This document shows, one piece after another, positions 1 to 14,284 of a stretch of 64,000 nucleotides of DNA (within the stretch, counting starts at the first letter, position 1; every line of letters begins with the position of its first letter). Where the stretch lies: assembly GCA_018881555.1 (NCBI GenBank), contig JACAXG010000013.1:11608479-11672478 (forward strand). The letters are read 5' to 3'. The position numbers and the translations under genes are program-made. The notes under the pieces are model-generated. The model was not told the origin of the DNA. It did not search any database and saw only the letters and a program-made list of their open reading frames with translations. Source of the DNA: Amblyornis subalaris (Eukaryota; Chordata; Aves; Passeriformes; Ptilonorhynchidae).

Positions 1-3000
1 CAAAGGGAACACGTCATTTGCTCTGCTTTGTAGCATTATGAATGGCATTTAGTTTAAAGATTTCTGTCTTTCATAGCATTCTCAAGTGATTTAATTTGCT
101 CAGTGCAAAGTGAGAGACGCTATCATGACAGAGAAAGTTGCATACTTAAATGGCAGATTTCTTCTTGCACCGAGGTCTCAACAGGGATATTGGAAGAGAG
201 TTCCAAAATATTCTGTTTCATGTGAAATACCATCATTTGTAATCNCCAATTTAAAGTTAAATAATGTAATCAGAAGCAAAGTTCACTCACGATATATTTT
301 ATTTACATGATGCAAATGGTGAAATCAGTACTGTGGTAAGCCTTGGCATAGAAATGACTCTGCAGAACCACGAAAAGTGTGCTGAAACGGCATGGAGAGG
401 CTGTGACCAGCTTAATAACATCTACCATTCTTGGATCCATTTTCATCCTTTTCTGTTTTTCTTTTTCCTCGCAGTTCCNGTTATTTTAATGAAAGAAACT
501 CTCTTTCCCTGGTGTCAGTCTTGAAAANCTGTTAAAAATAGGAGCATTTGAAAAACTAGACTTTGTTGTTAAACATGGGGAGGTGGTGCTTCTTTTAGTC
601 TTAGTTCTCATTAAATGGGAAGGTTGATGCTGGCTTGCTGCTATTTCTCCAAACTATTTCTCTGTTTTCTATCTGGAAAACAGCCAAAGTCAAGGCAGAT
701 TTATACATGTATGTTGATCTTCCTCTAAGTTTACTGGAGCAATTCCTGATATTCACTGTAAAACAGAGTAAGAAGTAAGGCTACAACATGTATAGGGACA
801 TTCTTTCAGTAAATATAAGGTATTCTGTAGTTTGAAGAATGAAGGAAATCAACCCCTTTGTTGATGAATAACTTCCTACTCTCCTGGAGGAATTTCTAAC
901 AGCAATTGAGTACCTGAATGGTCCTTTACTATCCCTGTAAATATAAACATATGCACCTCATAAAGGCTGTGTGCCTGCTATTGAATATCATGTTTGCAAT
1001 TGATTTGTGACAACTTGTAGATTCAGAAAAAGTGATACTGTGAACTAATCACTGTAAATCCATGCAGCAATGAAAATGGAAGGCTGTTGTATTTTTAGGT
1101 ATTGTAACTGTCCTTTTCAGTGGAGCCTAATGTTTCAAAAGGCTCTGCTATTCTCTGAGTCCTCAAATGCGTGTTGGTGTTTCTGTATGTTTCAGCATCC
1201 AAGAGGAAGACAGTTACCTAACAATTACCCAGTGGTATTTATTCTTCTGTCTAAAAAGGAATTTTTAAATATGATAAAGCTTTGGATTGATTTAGGTCAT
1301 TAGTATTGAAGTTTTGTTAAATAGTATTTTAATNTTTTAAGAATACAGAACGTATTTTTTAGCATAAATGTGCATGCTTGTTTTCTGAAATGTTAAATAT
1401 CTGTGCCACTCTGGGGAAAAAAAAATCAAATTTCTATTAAGATATGCTGAATGAGTGTCCCTGTTCCCAAGCAACGCCCTTAGCTGGTGTTTGCATTACT
1501 TTAGTCTGTTTCTAAGAGACAGTCATGCACACATTGATAGCAAGTACATGTATGACAAAATGTTTTCATTAGTGTGCTCACGATTTCACATTTGATGTGA
1601 TGGGGAACAGCACTTTCCATTAAGCACATGATGCTTTCTCTTACCCTTAGCACCCCCCTCAAAGGAGGCACACCTGGAGGGAAACTTTTACCAGTACATA
1701 CACTATTATATGTAGTGTATTCATGCTCCTTCNTTCCTCTCCACAGCATCCATTTTATGTGTCCTTTTGTTCTTCTGCTCCTGTTTTCTTCAATAATGTG
1801 TCCAAACTATCCAGTAAGGCCTGTCTATGTAGACCACCACAACCCTTGAAGGCCTGGAGGTTCTCAGAGTTTTATCTGTGTTCTCAGCTGAAAGAGGATT
1901 CACCTCTGCACCTAAGGATGTCCATGGATAACAATGCTGCTGCAGTATGTCTTGCTATATTCTGAAATGAAGAAACCCTGAAAGGCACCATATTGGATTA
2001 TTGCATTGTTGTTGAGTGTTTTTAAGCTATAGCTCAACTTTGTTCTCCTATGTATTCCTAAAGCCCCCAAAGCAGCCTTCAGTCTTTGATCAGCAAAACT
2101 TTGTAGATTTTTTTTGTCTATGGCATGAGAAGACNTTCCCTCCATCAATGACAGGATCTTTTAGAACTTTCATCTGCAACTGTCATGAATTTCAGTCATT
2201 GAAATACAGAAACTTGTGTGCTTCAATAGTGCCTGCAAATCAAGGGTACAAGACTGGAATTGTGCATTTCAGTAATGACATCTCTGTACACGTGCAGCTT
2301 TCTGNGAATGCCAGAAACACAATTTCCAGTTCACCATTCTGAATCTGAAAGATCTGTGATATGAGCATAGCCAGTTATTCGTGTTCAGAGGTTTCATGTT
2401 CAGGTTTACAAACAGAAAATAGACTTACATGTAGGATAGGAGCCCCAACAAGAGAGTCAAGATTTATAGGGACTACCACNGTTTCTTATGGAAGCGCAGG
2501 TTTTAACATGCTTGTACCTCTTTCCACTTGACTGGTGCAGAAGAAATATCCTTAATCAGCAAAGACTAAGCATAGAAGATAAAACATGAGCCTAGCTGAA
2601 AACAAACTTCTCTAAAAGCAAATCTGAAGGCATATAAAGAGAGATATTGGCTAAAAAAGATCCATGAAAATAGTCCTTAGTGTACTCCACCTCCTCAAGA
2701 AGTAAGGATTGTCCTGAGAAAGTGAAAGATAGTTTATAAAGATGAGAGCTTAAAGTGTTCAGAATAAATACTTTTGCTCTGTTGCTTGTGATAGGGTCAC
2801 CCATTGTGTAAAGGAAAGCGCAAATTCAAAATACATTATACCTTGCTAGGAGACAAAAATAAATATGGACCAGAAAACATGCTAGTAGTGATNGAATTAA
2901 ATCTGAATAGCCTGGAAATGCAGATGGGCTTGGCAGCTGTAAAGCAGCCCAGGATAAGGGAAGAAAAGATAGCTGGCCNAGGGAGAAAGTAGACTCTAAA

Positions 3001-3095
3001 TGTTACCTTTGAGTTTGTGAAAAGTTAGCTAAAGCAAAATCAAAGATACCCACCAGTACAGAATAAAATGAAAAGTCTTTCAGGTTTAAGGAAAT
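1..3095. other. Noncoding DNA, nothing recognised
   Basis: AT-rich, unique-looking sequence. The open frames are under 110 codons and overlap each other on both strands (for example 1628-1965 plus with 1501-1749 minus), as expected by chance. I see no repeat family, RNA gene or coding exon. The only structured item is a long pyrimidine run ending in GCAG at 441-474, which resembles a splice acceptor, but no open frame with a matching donor follows it. Confidence 0.6.
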
Positions 3096-3111
3096 AAAAA
3101 AAAAAAAAAAA
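3096..3111. repeat. A16 homopolymer tract
   Basis: Sixteen consecutive A bases. There is no retroposed gene body or flanking target-site duplication that I can see, so it reads as simple low-complexity DNA rather than the tail of a processed pseudogene. Confidence 0.85.
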
Positions 3112-6100
3112 GCGCCAGAATTCTAGTCTTTTTTTCATGCCCATCTCTGCTTACTTTCAGCTAAGTGGGAATGACTTTTTTTTTAATCTTAATCCTGACC
3201 ACCCAAATGTTTGCTGTTTAACAGCTACAGGCCAAGTTCCACACTGCAGCACTGCCTTCCTCTGAGCACAGATAGACTTTCACATCCTGCCACCCTGAAA
3301 AGTGAGTGTCACCGTCCAGACTTTGAGGGCTGCAGGTTCAGCTCTCAGGCTCTGCCTGCTGTTCCATAGGTTTGCTGTCTGGGATAATAGATTTTGAAGG
3401 ACAGTTCTCAGGAATACATAGCGCCCGCTTTTTCTTCCCTAGATAGTGATCTTTATTTGTAATGTATTTCTTTCATGCTGTTGATATTTAATGGTAAATG
3501 TGAAGCCCCTTGTGCGTGTATGCTACAGAGTGAAATTCTAGTTACTCCTGTTGACGTTATTAAGAAACAGCTAGATTGGAAACACAGTCAAAGGATTTGA
3601 GTTTCTTTTTCTCTGTTCTTCCGCTTTCTTTTGTATGAAAATTATAACTCTGATTTTTCTTTTCCTCAATTCCTTCTGTAAAAGAAAAATCAGAAACAGA
3701 CTGGGCCAAGAGATTCATCCAATGCTTTCTCAGTTGTGGGCATTCACTTTAAGTGTTAGGATGTAGAGGGAATAATTTAATTTCATACATAGGTGGTGGG
3801 TTTAAGTTTGCCAAATCTGAACCTTGTAGCATATGGTCCTCAACTCCTGTGTAGACCTAATTGATATTTGACATTCATGGCAGGCAGGGTTCCTGCATCC
3901 ACCCAGCAGTGTGGAATACCAGCTGTTATTGTGGATTTACTGCCTTGTTACAAGTGTGGGGCTTTGAGGGAGGAGAGGAAGAGGAGAAGGGGAAGGAGAT
4001 GATTCTTTTTTTTTTTTCTTTTCTTTTAACTTGAGTACTGTATTATTTGGCTGCTTAAGAATAGATAATGGCTAATATTTTTTAGGTTGATTTCAAGGGT
4101 CTTTTTGAAGGGAAAAAAGTTGGAATGGAATGAAACATTATTTACAATTAAAGAAATACATATAGTGAGATATATAAAGAAATTATTTTTAGGCCTAAAT
4201 TTAATAATATGCAAATTTAGGCATATAGCTAGGGAAAAATGAGTAAGAAGGCATGAGTANCAGGGACACAAATAGATGTACTTGCACATACTGCTTCAAA
4301 GAAATTAATAAAAATGAGAATATCAGAAACTACTGTCTTTAGCAGCCATCTTCTCCCCCACCTTGTTTCCTTTTCTTCCTTGCTTGTAACGGTGAGAGGA
4401 GATGAGTCCTATGGTGTAGCTCCCCTCCCATATATTGGATTCATGCATGAACTGCTCTGTTCATCTTCCTTATGGCATAGGGCAGTAAATAAACAAGAAA
4501 TGAAGGGAGGGGTTACTCTCCCAGTCTTTAAAGAAGTTGTTTGGTTTTTTTTTGTCTCTCCCACATTCACAAAATTTCACGTTGTTTCTCTGTTCTGTCC
4601 CACTTGCAAATATGCAGTGCCTTGCCACCTTTGTCCCAGTAATACTGTGGGCACTGTGCTGTTCCATATACTAAAGGCTGAATAACGAAAAAAAAAGAAC
4701 ACATTTAGTTTTCCAAAATGAATCAACTCTCTATTAATAGTTTGGAATACTTTATAATTATAGCTGACATATTAGCTGTATGTGCACAGACTGCCCTCTG
4801 AACTACTTCTTCCCAAAGCCAGTGGAAATGCCTTTTCCTCCTGAAGAAAGTTTCTATGCAAAATGAGAGATCAACACTTTAATTTAAAANGCACATGACA
4901 CACCTGGGAAGAGAGATATTTAATGATTCATTTCATGAATCAGAAGTGCATACAGCCANTTTTTGCAATATTTTTTGGAAAATACCTAAATATACTTGGA
5001 TAAAAGCAGCCAGAGAATGCCATTTTCATGGTAAAGCTAAAGAGAAGGAAANGTGGGCATTTATTGTGGAGTTACAGTAAACCTGCTCACTTAGGCTGGC
5101 TCTCTCTGCTCTAAAGTCTAGAATGTCATTGGGGAAGGGAGAAATCTTGTGAATAAGAGAAGGGCAGAGCATTCTCGTGACTTCTAAAACATTTTGAGCT
5201 TTGCATTCCTCTTCATACTCCTTGTATGGGTTTGTTTGCTGAGTGAGGGCAAGAATCCTATCCCTACTCTCCCTCTAACATCTTATATGGTGGAGGATAT
5301 GGAAGGTTGGCATAAGGCAGCTGGACAAGCTGGAAGGAGATTGCTTCAGGCATTAGGCATGGTTCATTATGAATCTTAACTATGCAGATCAAATTCCTCC
5401 TGAATTCAAATTATTCCTTTAACTTCACTAGGATTTAGCTTGAATCCTAGGTGAAAAGGATGTTTCCAGGGTGACAACTGTGCTGAACGGCTTTCTCGTT
5501 CAAATTTAATGGGTAATTCCCCTCAACAGTACTAAGAATGTGTTTGGATGGATGTTTACATGTTCCTGGACCTGTGATCCAAGCACAGACAGTTGTACAC
5601 TGTAATGGTTGGCAGCTCAGGAGCTTTTGAAGAAGTTGCTATTGGAAGAGCTTGCATTTAAGAAAACATTATGACTTTCACGAAAATGACTATTTCCCTA
5701 ACTATTTCATGGTTTATAAAGCAGGTCTAGGCTGTATAGATTGCGGAGTTTTGCAGGTAGGTGCTTTGGTATTGTGAGGAAACAGCTGTTGATCGTGTAA
5801 CTCTGTAGGATAGCAGGCGACCGTGGGACAGCGTGTCTAATGGAATTAGATTTTTGACTCTTTCTCACTTATATAGAGTTATCATTAGACGTCNGTGATG
5901 AGACATTGCACCGCAGGACAGCTCTCATGAAAATTCAGGTGTCTGGCAGGTGATTCACAGATAGCTGTAAGCACAAGTGATTTGAAAACAGCGGGTGAAC
6001 TTCCCTTACAGCAATTTGCCAAACAAATTTGTGGAGAATNAATTCCTATTAGAGTTATTTAAAGATGCTGAGAATTTATCTGGGATTTTCCTGATGTTGG

Positions 6101-7885
6101 CTTAAATCATGATTAATAAGACCCCTGTTTTAAAAAGAGCATACAAAATTTCTCAAACAATATAAGCGAGGCACTCATTAGTAAATGAAAATGAGAAAGG
6201 ATACATATTTCTTCTCATAATGCTGACATTCCCACTTTGGATAGAATCCAAGTGAATATAGTAACAATGGGAATTATTTTAGCTTTGTTGCCAGGTGAAA
6301 AAAAAGGCTTGAAGTCAGATAAAGTATTTACTAGTACTGAGACAAAACAGTCATAGTTTTGAACAAATATTTGTTAGTGACTGATAGAACCTCAAGCGAG
6401 TTCTCCAAGGTGCATTTCTTCCTGTTATACATGCAGAGACCAACCTTTAACTGTTTTTGTTTATTCAAGTGTAGAATCAACTACATCTGGTTTGTGATGC
6501 TAACACAGACCTGTCTTTGAGCCAACACTTAAGTGTCGTTAAATGCTGAAGGGTCAAAGCAGCACCTTCTACACAGCCAGATGTCCTAGTTAGGTTTTGT
6601 TGTAAATGGGAAAAGAAAGNTCTGCCTGTCTGATGAAAATCACAGGAACATTGCAAAGAACTAGCCCAAAGCAAATCAAAATTACTGCATAAATTGCTGA
6701 AGAAATAGGATTATAATAAATGACAAGAGAATCTTATGTTAAATGAACGTATCAACGGATTATTAATCCTTTTTAATAATGAAAATACCAGCAGAAATCA
6801 AAGCATTTAACTAAATAATTCAGTTAATGGATTAGTTATTTCTGTCACTGATGTCAAATATGTGAACAGATTACCTGTTTTGCATTTAATATATTGTGAT
6901 TTTTTTTGAAGTAAAAAAGAAAGAGTGCTGCCTTCAAGATTTTGATTATGATGCAAGTACAGCAGCGTGTACATTTTAATGACTTACGGAGCAGAAAAAG
7001 TGCCAAAACTCACAACAACGAAACATGTCTCCACAATGATGAGAGAATTCAGTCTCTGGTTCCAGATGAGATTTTAAGCTCTGGCTGAAGGAACATAAAG
7101 TTTGAATGACAAATCAAAGAAAGCAATGCTTAAAGCAAAGANGCAATTGTAGGTAACAGGCTACAGAGAAAAGCCACATTGAAATGAAACAAAACACATA
7201 TGATTGAAGAGGGCAGATGAAGGAAGATTACAACAGAAGAGAGGAGCGGGTCAAATACAATGAGTTATGGGAGACCTTGAGGAAAGAGATCAGAGAGGAC
7301 ATTACAAAATAGATTGTCAACATCATATGGGGTACTCTCAAATGAGAGAACTACAAGAGGATAAGAAGCTTTTGATGTGGAGGTACCAGCAGATGTTCTT
7401 TCAGAAAGACAATGATTACACAGTGTGCAAAGAGAGATGCAAAAGGAGCCCCACAGAGTGCTGAAGAGTGTCACCAGTGACTTTATGCATGTAGCACTAG
7501 AAATACTCTGTGTAAGCATCATAGATGNCTTTCCATTAGAAATGAAAGATGTGAGGAATGGCTTCCTTTTTTTTTTCCCTCCTCCTTGTTTCCTCTTGCC
7601 ACTTTACAGGATATTAAAAGAAACAGAGTTAAGTCAGTTCATACCACAAAAGCTGAAAAGAGCACTGAAAAATGCCTCAAAGTAACACAAAAGACTGATA
7701 AAACTTGGGTCTCAGCATACAGCAGAACTCGTNAGAGGTTGTAATATGGGTCACTTTGAAAGAGATGCAGCTGTGTTGCATGAGCAAAATAAGTTTCCCA
7801 GGAAGGGCAGTTGGCAGCTTCACACCTTCATTGAGGACATTTTCAAAGCAAGTAAAAGGAGTGTAGCTTTGTGTTGCATTCATGC
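3112..7885. other. Noncoding DNA with a purine/pyrimidine tract
   Basis: No gene or interspersed repeat recognised. It contains the polypurine then polypyrimidine stretch at 3966-4028. The AT-rich stretch 6040-6140 and 6690-6870, with many TAAT cores, could be ancient regulatory sequence, but nothing in it is diagnostic. Open frames such as 4314-4685 plus and 7267-7464 plus show no familiar protein motifs. Confidence 0.55.
3966..4028. repeat. Polypurine run followed by polypyrimidine run
   Basis: Positions 3966-3999 are 34 consecutive purines (GA-rich). They are followed after a short junction by a T-rich pyrimidine stretch, including T12 at 4006-4017, up to about 4028. Such purine/pyrimidine asymmetry is common low-complexity DNA and can favour triplex structures in principle; a function here is not implied. 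Confidence 0.75.
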
Positions 7886-8445
7886 AATCATAGACTAGTT
7901 TGGGTAGGAAGGGACCTTTTACAAGTCACCTCATCCAACCTCCCTGCTATGANCTTCAGCTTCATCAGGTTGCTCAGAGCACCATCCAACCTGACTCTGA
8001 GTGTTTCCAGAGATGGGGCATCCACAACTTCTCAGGGCAACCTGTTCCAGTGTTACACCACTCTCATGGTAAAAAAACTTTCTNCTTATATTTAATCTAG
8101 ATCAACCCTCTATTATTCAACCATTACCCCTTTTCCTGTTATCAGGCTGTGCTAGAATGTCTGTCCCCCACTGAGTACAGAAAGGCTGCAGTAAGGTCTC
8201 TCTGGAGCCTTCTCTTCCTATGCAAATCTGTCTGCATAGGAGACGTGCTCCATCCTTCTGATCACCTTCATGGCCTTCTCTGGACCGATTCCCAGACATC
8301 CGCATCCTTTTTATCTTGGGGACCCCAGAGTTGGGTGCNCCCCTCCAGGTGGGGTCTCGATTGCAGGTGTAAGGTGTATTATAAAAGGCTTTTTGTCNAT
8401 ATCTCCTGATAGAGTAGAGAACAGTAAATAACTGCTCTGTCTCCA
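7886..8445 (-). mobile_element. CR1 LINE 3' fragment, minus strand
   Basis: Read on the minus strand, this is a 5'-truncated CR1 retrotransposon. The plus strand opens at 7886 with the complement of the CR1 3' terminus (aatcatagactag, then gggtaggaagggacc). It continues through the typical complements ctcatccaacctccctgcta, gttgctcagagcaccatccaa and ggcaacctgttccagtg. Further in are a 'gaccccagagttgggtgc' block and 'ctccaggtggggtctc' near 8325-8360. CR1 copies in birds are usually 5' truncated, lack poly(A) and end in short octamer-like repeats, as here. Divergence is clear (indels and substitutions throughout), so this is an old inactive copy. The inner boundary near 8445 is approximate. The open frames inside it (8149-8409 plus, 8117-8449 minus) are not genes. 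Confidence 0.93.
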
Positions 8446-11400
8446 GCATTTATGACTCAGTATAGCCAGGTAAGTGCTTTGTGTTCTGCAACATGATTAC
8501 TGGGTGCAGNGGCAAGGGGAGAAAGAATAGAATCAATGACTAAACTTTAAAAAAATGAAGTATTTCAAAGGCAGCTACCATGTGGCACCTGGGTATCAGA
8601 GTAGCACTTGGAATATAGTGGGTTTAATTACTTTTTCAAGCCTGTATGAGAATAGTGAGCTATGAAAAAAGTCTCTCGGTCAAAAAGATAGTTTGCATGT
8701 CTTAAGTTTTTAATTGGCATTTATATGAGTAATAACATGAGTATGTATAATGAGTATATATATATAGAAGTAATATAAGAAAGGAAGAGGCTTCCTTTGT
8801 GTTTACAACTAATATTAATTAGAATTGAGACATTCTTCACTATAGACTCTGCAAGGGAACCTCTATAACGCAGNGAGCTTAATGTGAGGATGGTAGTGAA
8901 ATGGCTTTTAGTCAAGAAAGGAGTACTTCAGCATCTCATGGGGAAGATTCTCTTCATCTTGCCTCGTAGGTGACACCTGGCTGACATCTACAGATTGTGA
9001 CTTAATTCTGTCTTCACTTGCTCTAAAGCAAGCTGATCAAGAGAAGTGTTTTTCAGTAGTGGCTGCAGTGCTGTTCTGCCAGTGCACCGAGCTGAGCAAT
9101 CACCTGGTCACGTGCTGGGAGAGGGCAATCCTGTTGTATTTCATTATTGATCATTACATTGCTCTCAGCACTGAGTGCCTTACAGTCATACATCTGATAG
9201 CCTGACTGATATGTGCCACATGGGGTTCATGCTTTCTCTTCNGTCTTTCCAAGGTGAGAACAGCGTTTTGGGTTTTTTTGCCGTAGATATTCAGCGATCT
9301 TGAGCTATTTTACAGCTGTCGTAATACTATTCATCCTTTATGGGGGTATGGAGGTATCTAGACTCAAGTTTCAAAGCTCTTATGATAGTTTCCTATTACG
9401 AAAAATAAATAATTTGTGATGAGTTTTAGCTTGTTTTATTTTGGTTTGTAGAGGTCCTTAGGATCAGGCAGGAATGTTATCTATGAAGCTCTTGAATTGT
9501 TGGATCACATCACAAATTAAAAGACTTGAAGTATATCCAGTTATATGTAACCAATGCTACATTATAACATTNCTTCGTGGAATAGTTTATAGTAATTTTA
9601 ATCAAGTTCTAACCAGCTTTCTCGGTAAATCTGAGGTATAGGAATCATGGTGAGAAAATAGTACCTCTGTCATTCTGTAGAATGATTTGAGAGANGAACC
9701 CCTCAAATCAGACTGAAGCTTTTCTCTTACCATTACCTTCTATTTCTCTAGAAGAGGAATGGATTAGTCCATTTCAAGGTGAAATAAAGGAAGCAAAATT
9801 AAGTTACCAAAGGTTGTGTAGGAAGACTGAGAGNACTGTGAACAGGACTTTGAGGTACATGACACATGTTTAATCCAGTAGATGACATTGCCTTGTGGAA
9901 ATTNCTTAAATCTCTTTACTTAGCTAGACCAACTGTAAAATCCAGCTAATAAAGCTTAACCAGCCTTGTAAAGTGCTTTGAGGCCTACATGTGAAAAAGC
10001 ACTATGTGACTACAAAGCAAAGACAGACTGGGGTTTTTTTCCTTCCTTTCATGAGTAAATAGGAACAAAGATCTGAATGATTTATTTGGGAAACAGTGTG
10101 ACTCAGGGAGCAGTTGCTGACTATGAAGCTGGAAGGTGTGAGGTTTTATCTTGAGTCTGATGCCTTCAATTGTTTTGTACTGTGAGGAGAGCTGTCCTGA
10201 CTGCATATATAGATATTTTAAGTTATGCATTTTTTAAGTTATGAGTGAACAGAATAGCAGCTCTACAACTATGAATCAGTTTGGGTAGCATTACCCATTC
10301 CTTCTGGAATTTAATACCACTGTTATATATTGCCAAAGTTTTCCCCTTGTTTAGTACAGAAGAGGAATTGAAATAAAGACAGCTTTTAAGACTGTAAAGC
10401 TTTGCTTCCTCAGAAAGCATTGTTGAAAAGCAAGAGAATGTTGCTGCCTACCAGGAAAGGACATTTCTTCACCTGCCACATCACACACAACGTCTGAGCA
10501 CTTGAAACAAGGTGAGGAATAAGTAGTGTCTCCAGAAAATGTACACTAGGCACAAAATGAATTATGTCCATAAAAAAACCCCAATTATTACATATTTATT
10601 ATACACAGGCAAGTTACCTCAAAGAATACTCTTTATTTTGGGTCAGGTGTAATGCAATGGTGTGGTAACTGTACTAAATGTTTATGTTATATATACTGAA
10701 AAGATAAGGAAAGAAATCCCTAATCCAGATATAGAAAATCTATATAATCTTCAGGTAAACTCTTACCTCAAATTCAACAGTACATTTCTTCTACGTTAAT
10801 GAAAATATTTCCTCTCCTCATATCTGTTTATACTCTTCCAGTTACTCCATTACAATAAGCACACCTTATCCACATGCTTCAGAAGACCACCTTTAGCTCT
10901 CAGCATGTTGCTTAAAGAAAGCAGTGAATGTTAATAAGAGAAAAAATGTGTTAACACATTTATTTCTTTTTTAAAAGGTATGAGCAAATTATATACAGTA
11001 TCACTGGAAATAGAGGATATAGGGTTAGTAAGCTTTGAAGAATTTTTAAGATGTGACACTTGTAGCACATATAATAACAGAAAACAGGAACTCTCTGGGC
11101 TTTTTTAGTTTCAATCTGTGAATGTTAATCATGGATTTTTGCCTCCTTATTTTTACTCTGTTTGGCTTGCTTAAAAAAACAAGGCCGGTAAGGGAAATTG
11201 AGCAACTAAAAGCCTAAGAAAATAACACCTTTTACCTATTTAGCAGTAAAGAAAATCGTTTATAATACGCATATCTGCTTATGCGGATACTCATACTCTG
11301 ATCTAATTGAAAATCTTGATCTACCTCTAAATTAAATATCAGCAAAGCACTAATCATACCAGTGAAGTCAGTAAATTTTTTGTTACCACAGTGGAACACT

Positions 11401-11860
11401 GTAATTTTTTATAACTGATTTTTACTGAGCATTAAGTCATGTGTGACATTGAGAATATTTCCTAAAGGATCATCACTTCTCATTTGAGACAATGATGTAG
11501 ACCTGGATTCTGCACCTAAGGTCAAGTGGTGTGAATTTCTTACTCTTTAAGTTTCACAGCCTTAGAACTGATTCATTTTCTGCTCACCTCCCCAGTTATT
11601 AGAAATCTGATACTCGTGTGACTGGTCACAGTGTAAACTGTGTTTTGGAACTTAAAACTGGTGTATCTGTGAGCACCCTGTCTCTTGAAAGCTACCCTGT
11701 GCCTGCAGATGGTACTGTAAAGGAACTGAATGCTGAACGTAATTGTGTAGACAGTCTCTGCTTCTTGCTCTGTTTTCTTAATCCTTCCTCTCTAATTATG
11801 AAATATAATCCTATTTGAATCTTCCTTTCCAGTTTTTGAGACATATTACCGTGTACAGTC
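8446..11860. other. Noncoding DNA, nothing recognised
   Basis: AT-rich, unique-looking sequence with a tiny (TA)6 run at 8755-8766. No interspersed repeat, RNA or coding exon recognised. Open frames are 81 codons or shorter. Confidence 0.6.
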
Positions 11861-11890
11861 AGTATTTTATCAGTTAGTATTTTATCACTA
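11861..11890. repeat. 15-bp unit tandem duplication, two copies
   Basis: The unit agtattttatcagtt at 11861-11875 is followed directly by agtattttatcacta at 11876-11890. The copies match at 12 of 15 positions. It is probably a replication-slippage product. Confidence 0.75.
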
Positions 11891-14284
11891 TTAAATGAGA
11901 TTTGATCTTTCATCTTAAAAAAAAAGGTAAAACTAGATATAGAATTGCAAACAATATCAGAAATTATTATTCTAATTGTTGCTGAAGTTGTGTCACCATT
12001 TACCACTTTCTTCTTTTTTCATAGTAAAACCACATGAAAGTGATTGTTCTGCTTTGTGGAGCACTGATAGGAGAAAAAGATTGTGCTTGGCAGATATTTC
12101 GTGCTATCCATTACTTTATGTCACAATTTTAAGTCACTGAATAAGGCGATTGTAGCTACTACTGCCCTCTTTAAAGATAAACCCTTTCACAATAATTTTG
12201 CTGTAATACAGCATTGTCGGGAAATGCAATATGCTTTACCTTGGTGAGAAAACCTCTCTAATTGGAATCACTGGACCCTGACTGACTTGTCACAGCTATA
12301 TTCAGGGTGAAGGTGAAATCTTTGAGAAGTCTGATCGGGACAATTAGACCATGGCTTCTCTGAAAGAGGCCACATTCATATGCAAGGTCTTTCTGCTTGA
12401 ATTTCTTTTTTTTTTGCTCTTCTAATATGTGAGGAGAACAATGGGCAGGGAGCAGGGGGGAAAAGAGACAGATGATGGCATTTGAACAGTCTGATGTTAC
12501 AACTGAACATTTAAATACAGAAAAGATAAACAACTACTCTTGTGCTGGAAGAGTTAATAAACATCTCAAACTTGGGAACAGGTGGGGGAATTGCAGCTAA
12601 AGCCATTGAGCTTAATGAGAATTAGTCATGCATTCTGATTGTTCAGATATTGGATGAGAGACCTGCAAGGCAAGTGCTTTTCCTAAGCTCCTAAAGTCAG
12701 GATAATAAATAGAAATAAATCATCTTCTAGTGATTAGCAGGCATGTATATAGAGAATTCACAAGAGAAAAACATGACAGTTATATTGCAATGTAGCTAAG
12801 CCATAGCTGAGACACCCTCCTCTCTATTTCATGGTGCTGCTGTTATTGTTAGTTAGGAATTCTGGCAGCTGGTCTTGAATGTTGTCCTAAAATATGAATG
12901 AATGAAAAGAAAAGAAAATCAGCTCAACAGGAAGTGTGTGGGTTATGCTGTGTTGGTGGAGGTTAGGCAGGAAGAAGAGGAAGGCTCAGATTTAACTTTG
13001 GCTGCTTCAGGTGTCTTGAACAAAGCAACGAATGTCATTAAAGATGCAAAACATATGTTGATTTAATAGCACAAACAGATCATGGAACCTGTGGTATGCA
13101 GGAGGTCTCTGAAGATAGTGGAAAACTCATGGAAATTAACTGGTCAATTGCTTTACATGTTGGTATTCCCAGCGAAAAAAAAGATAGTTGACCTGAAATG
13201 ATCTGTNGATTATGCTCAATGATTATTGGACAGAATAACTTTCATAAAAAGTCTTCAAAGCAGGGATCAGCCATATTTTTATGTTGGGCTCAGGCTCTTA
13301 ATTTACATATTTAATTCCTGGCAGATTTCTCTCAGTAACTTGTGCATCTGCAACTCTAAGAATTTTAATATCTCTTATGATTATAATGTAAAACAACCAG
13401 ATCATTTTTTTTAAGGATGTCTTCCNTTGATTTCTAGGAGCCTTAGGTGACTGATTACTGCAAAGCTAAATAAAATACTTGCCGTGATATAATGGCTTTG
13501 CATTACATCATATTCACAAAGTTGGTCTCAGAAGACCAGTTCTCAATGAAAAAAGAATAACTCTTACCTCACTTAAAAAGATGTGTACACAGACATTGCT
13601 GGCTTTGCTGTCACTCTTGCTTGCATGTAACAGAGATCACTAGAAGGCCAGCATTGACTCTAGTGAGCGGCTAGAAAAGGTCTGGCTCAAAAATGTTTAT
13701 TTAGACTACCAAATTATTATTATTATGGAGTTCAAGGGTAGTGGTAAATGAGGAAAAAAATAAATTATTAAAACTCAAACCAAAATGTGAGACTCCTCGC
13801 TTGTTGAAAGTGTAACTAAAATCTTTGCTGATGCACTATGCAACTCTCGTTTTCTTAAGCAGAGGTTTATATCGCAGAGCTGAAGGAAATGGAAAAACAT
13901 AAAATCAAAAATAAATTACTGGATATTAAATAGTTTCTATTGCCAAATCAGCAACACACACAGCTAATGGAAAATATTTTCTACAGACAGATGGGATAGT
14001 CAGATCCCAGGAGCATAAGTATGAAGTATCTGTTAAGATTCTTTTTTATACATTTGCATATAAATATAAACATCATTAGTAGGGGCTAATTGCCCTGTAG
14101 NAACTACAACATGAGCATTAGAATCTTTAGGATTGCTGGTTTTTTGTTGGTTTTTGAGGGGGGTTAAGTATCTCCATTACCCATCATGTTCGGTACTGCA
14201 TGGCTGCAACAGATAATTANGACCATTAAGAACCTCAATCACAAAATCAAAACCATTTGGACTGGCTTCCAGGGCCGCCCAGCG
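11891..14284. other. Noncoding DNA, nothing recognised
   Basis: No gene or repeat family recognised. Short simple-sequence runs occur at 12893-12920 (GAAT then AAAAG units) and a brief ATT run near 13715. Confidence 0.55.

Noticed and set aside
3096..3111. A16 tract as the tail of a processed pseudogene
   Set aside because: No gene-derived sequence upstream and no flanking duplication.
8117..8449. 110-codon minus-strand frame
   Set aside because: It is inside the CR1 fragment, in the 3' region of the element, and is not a host gene.
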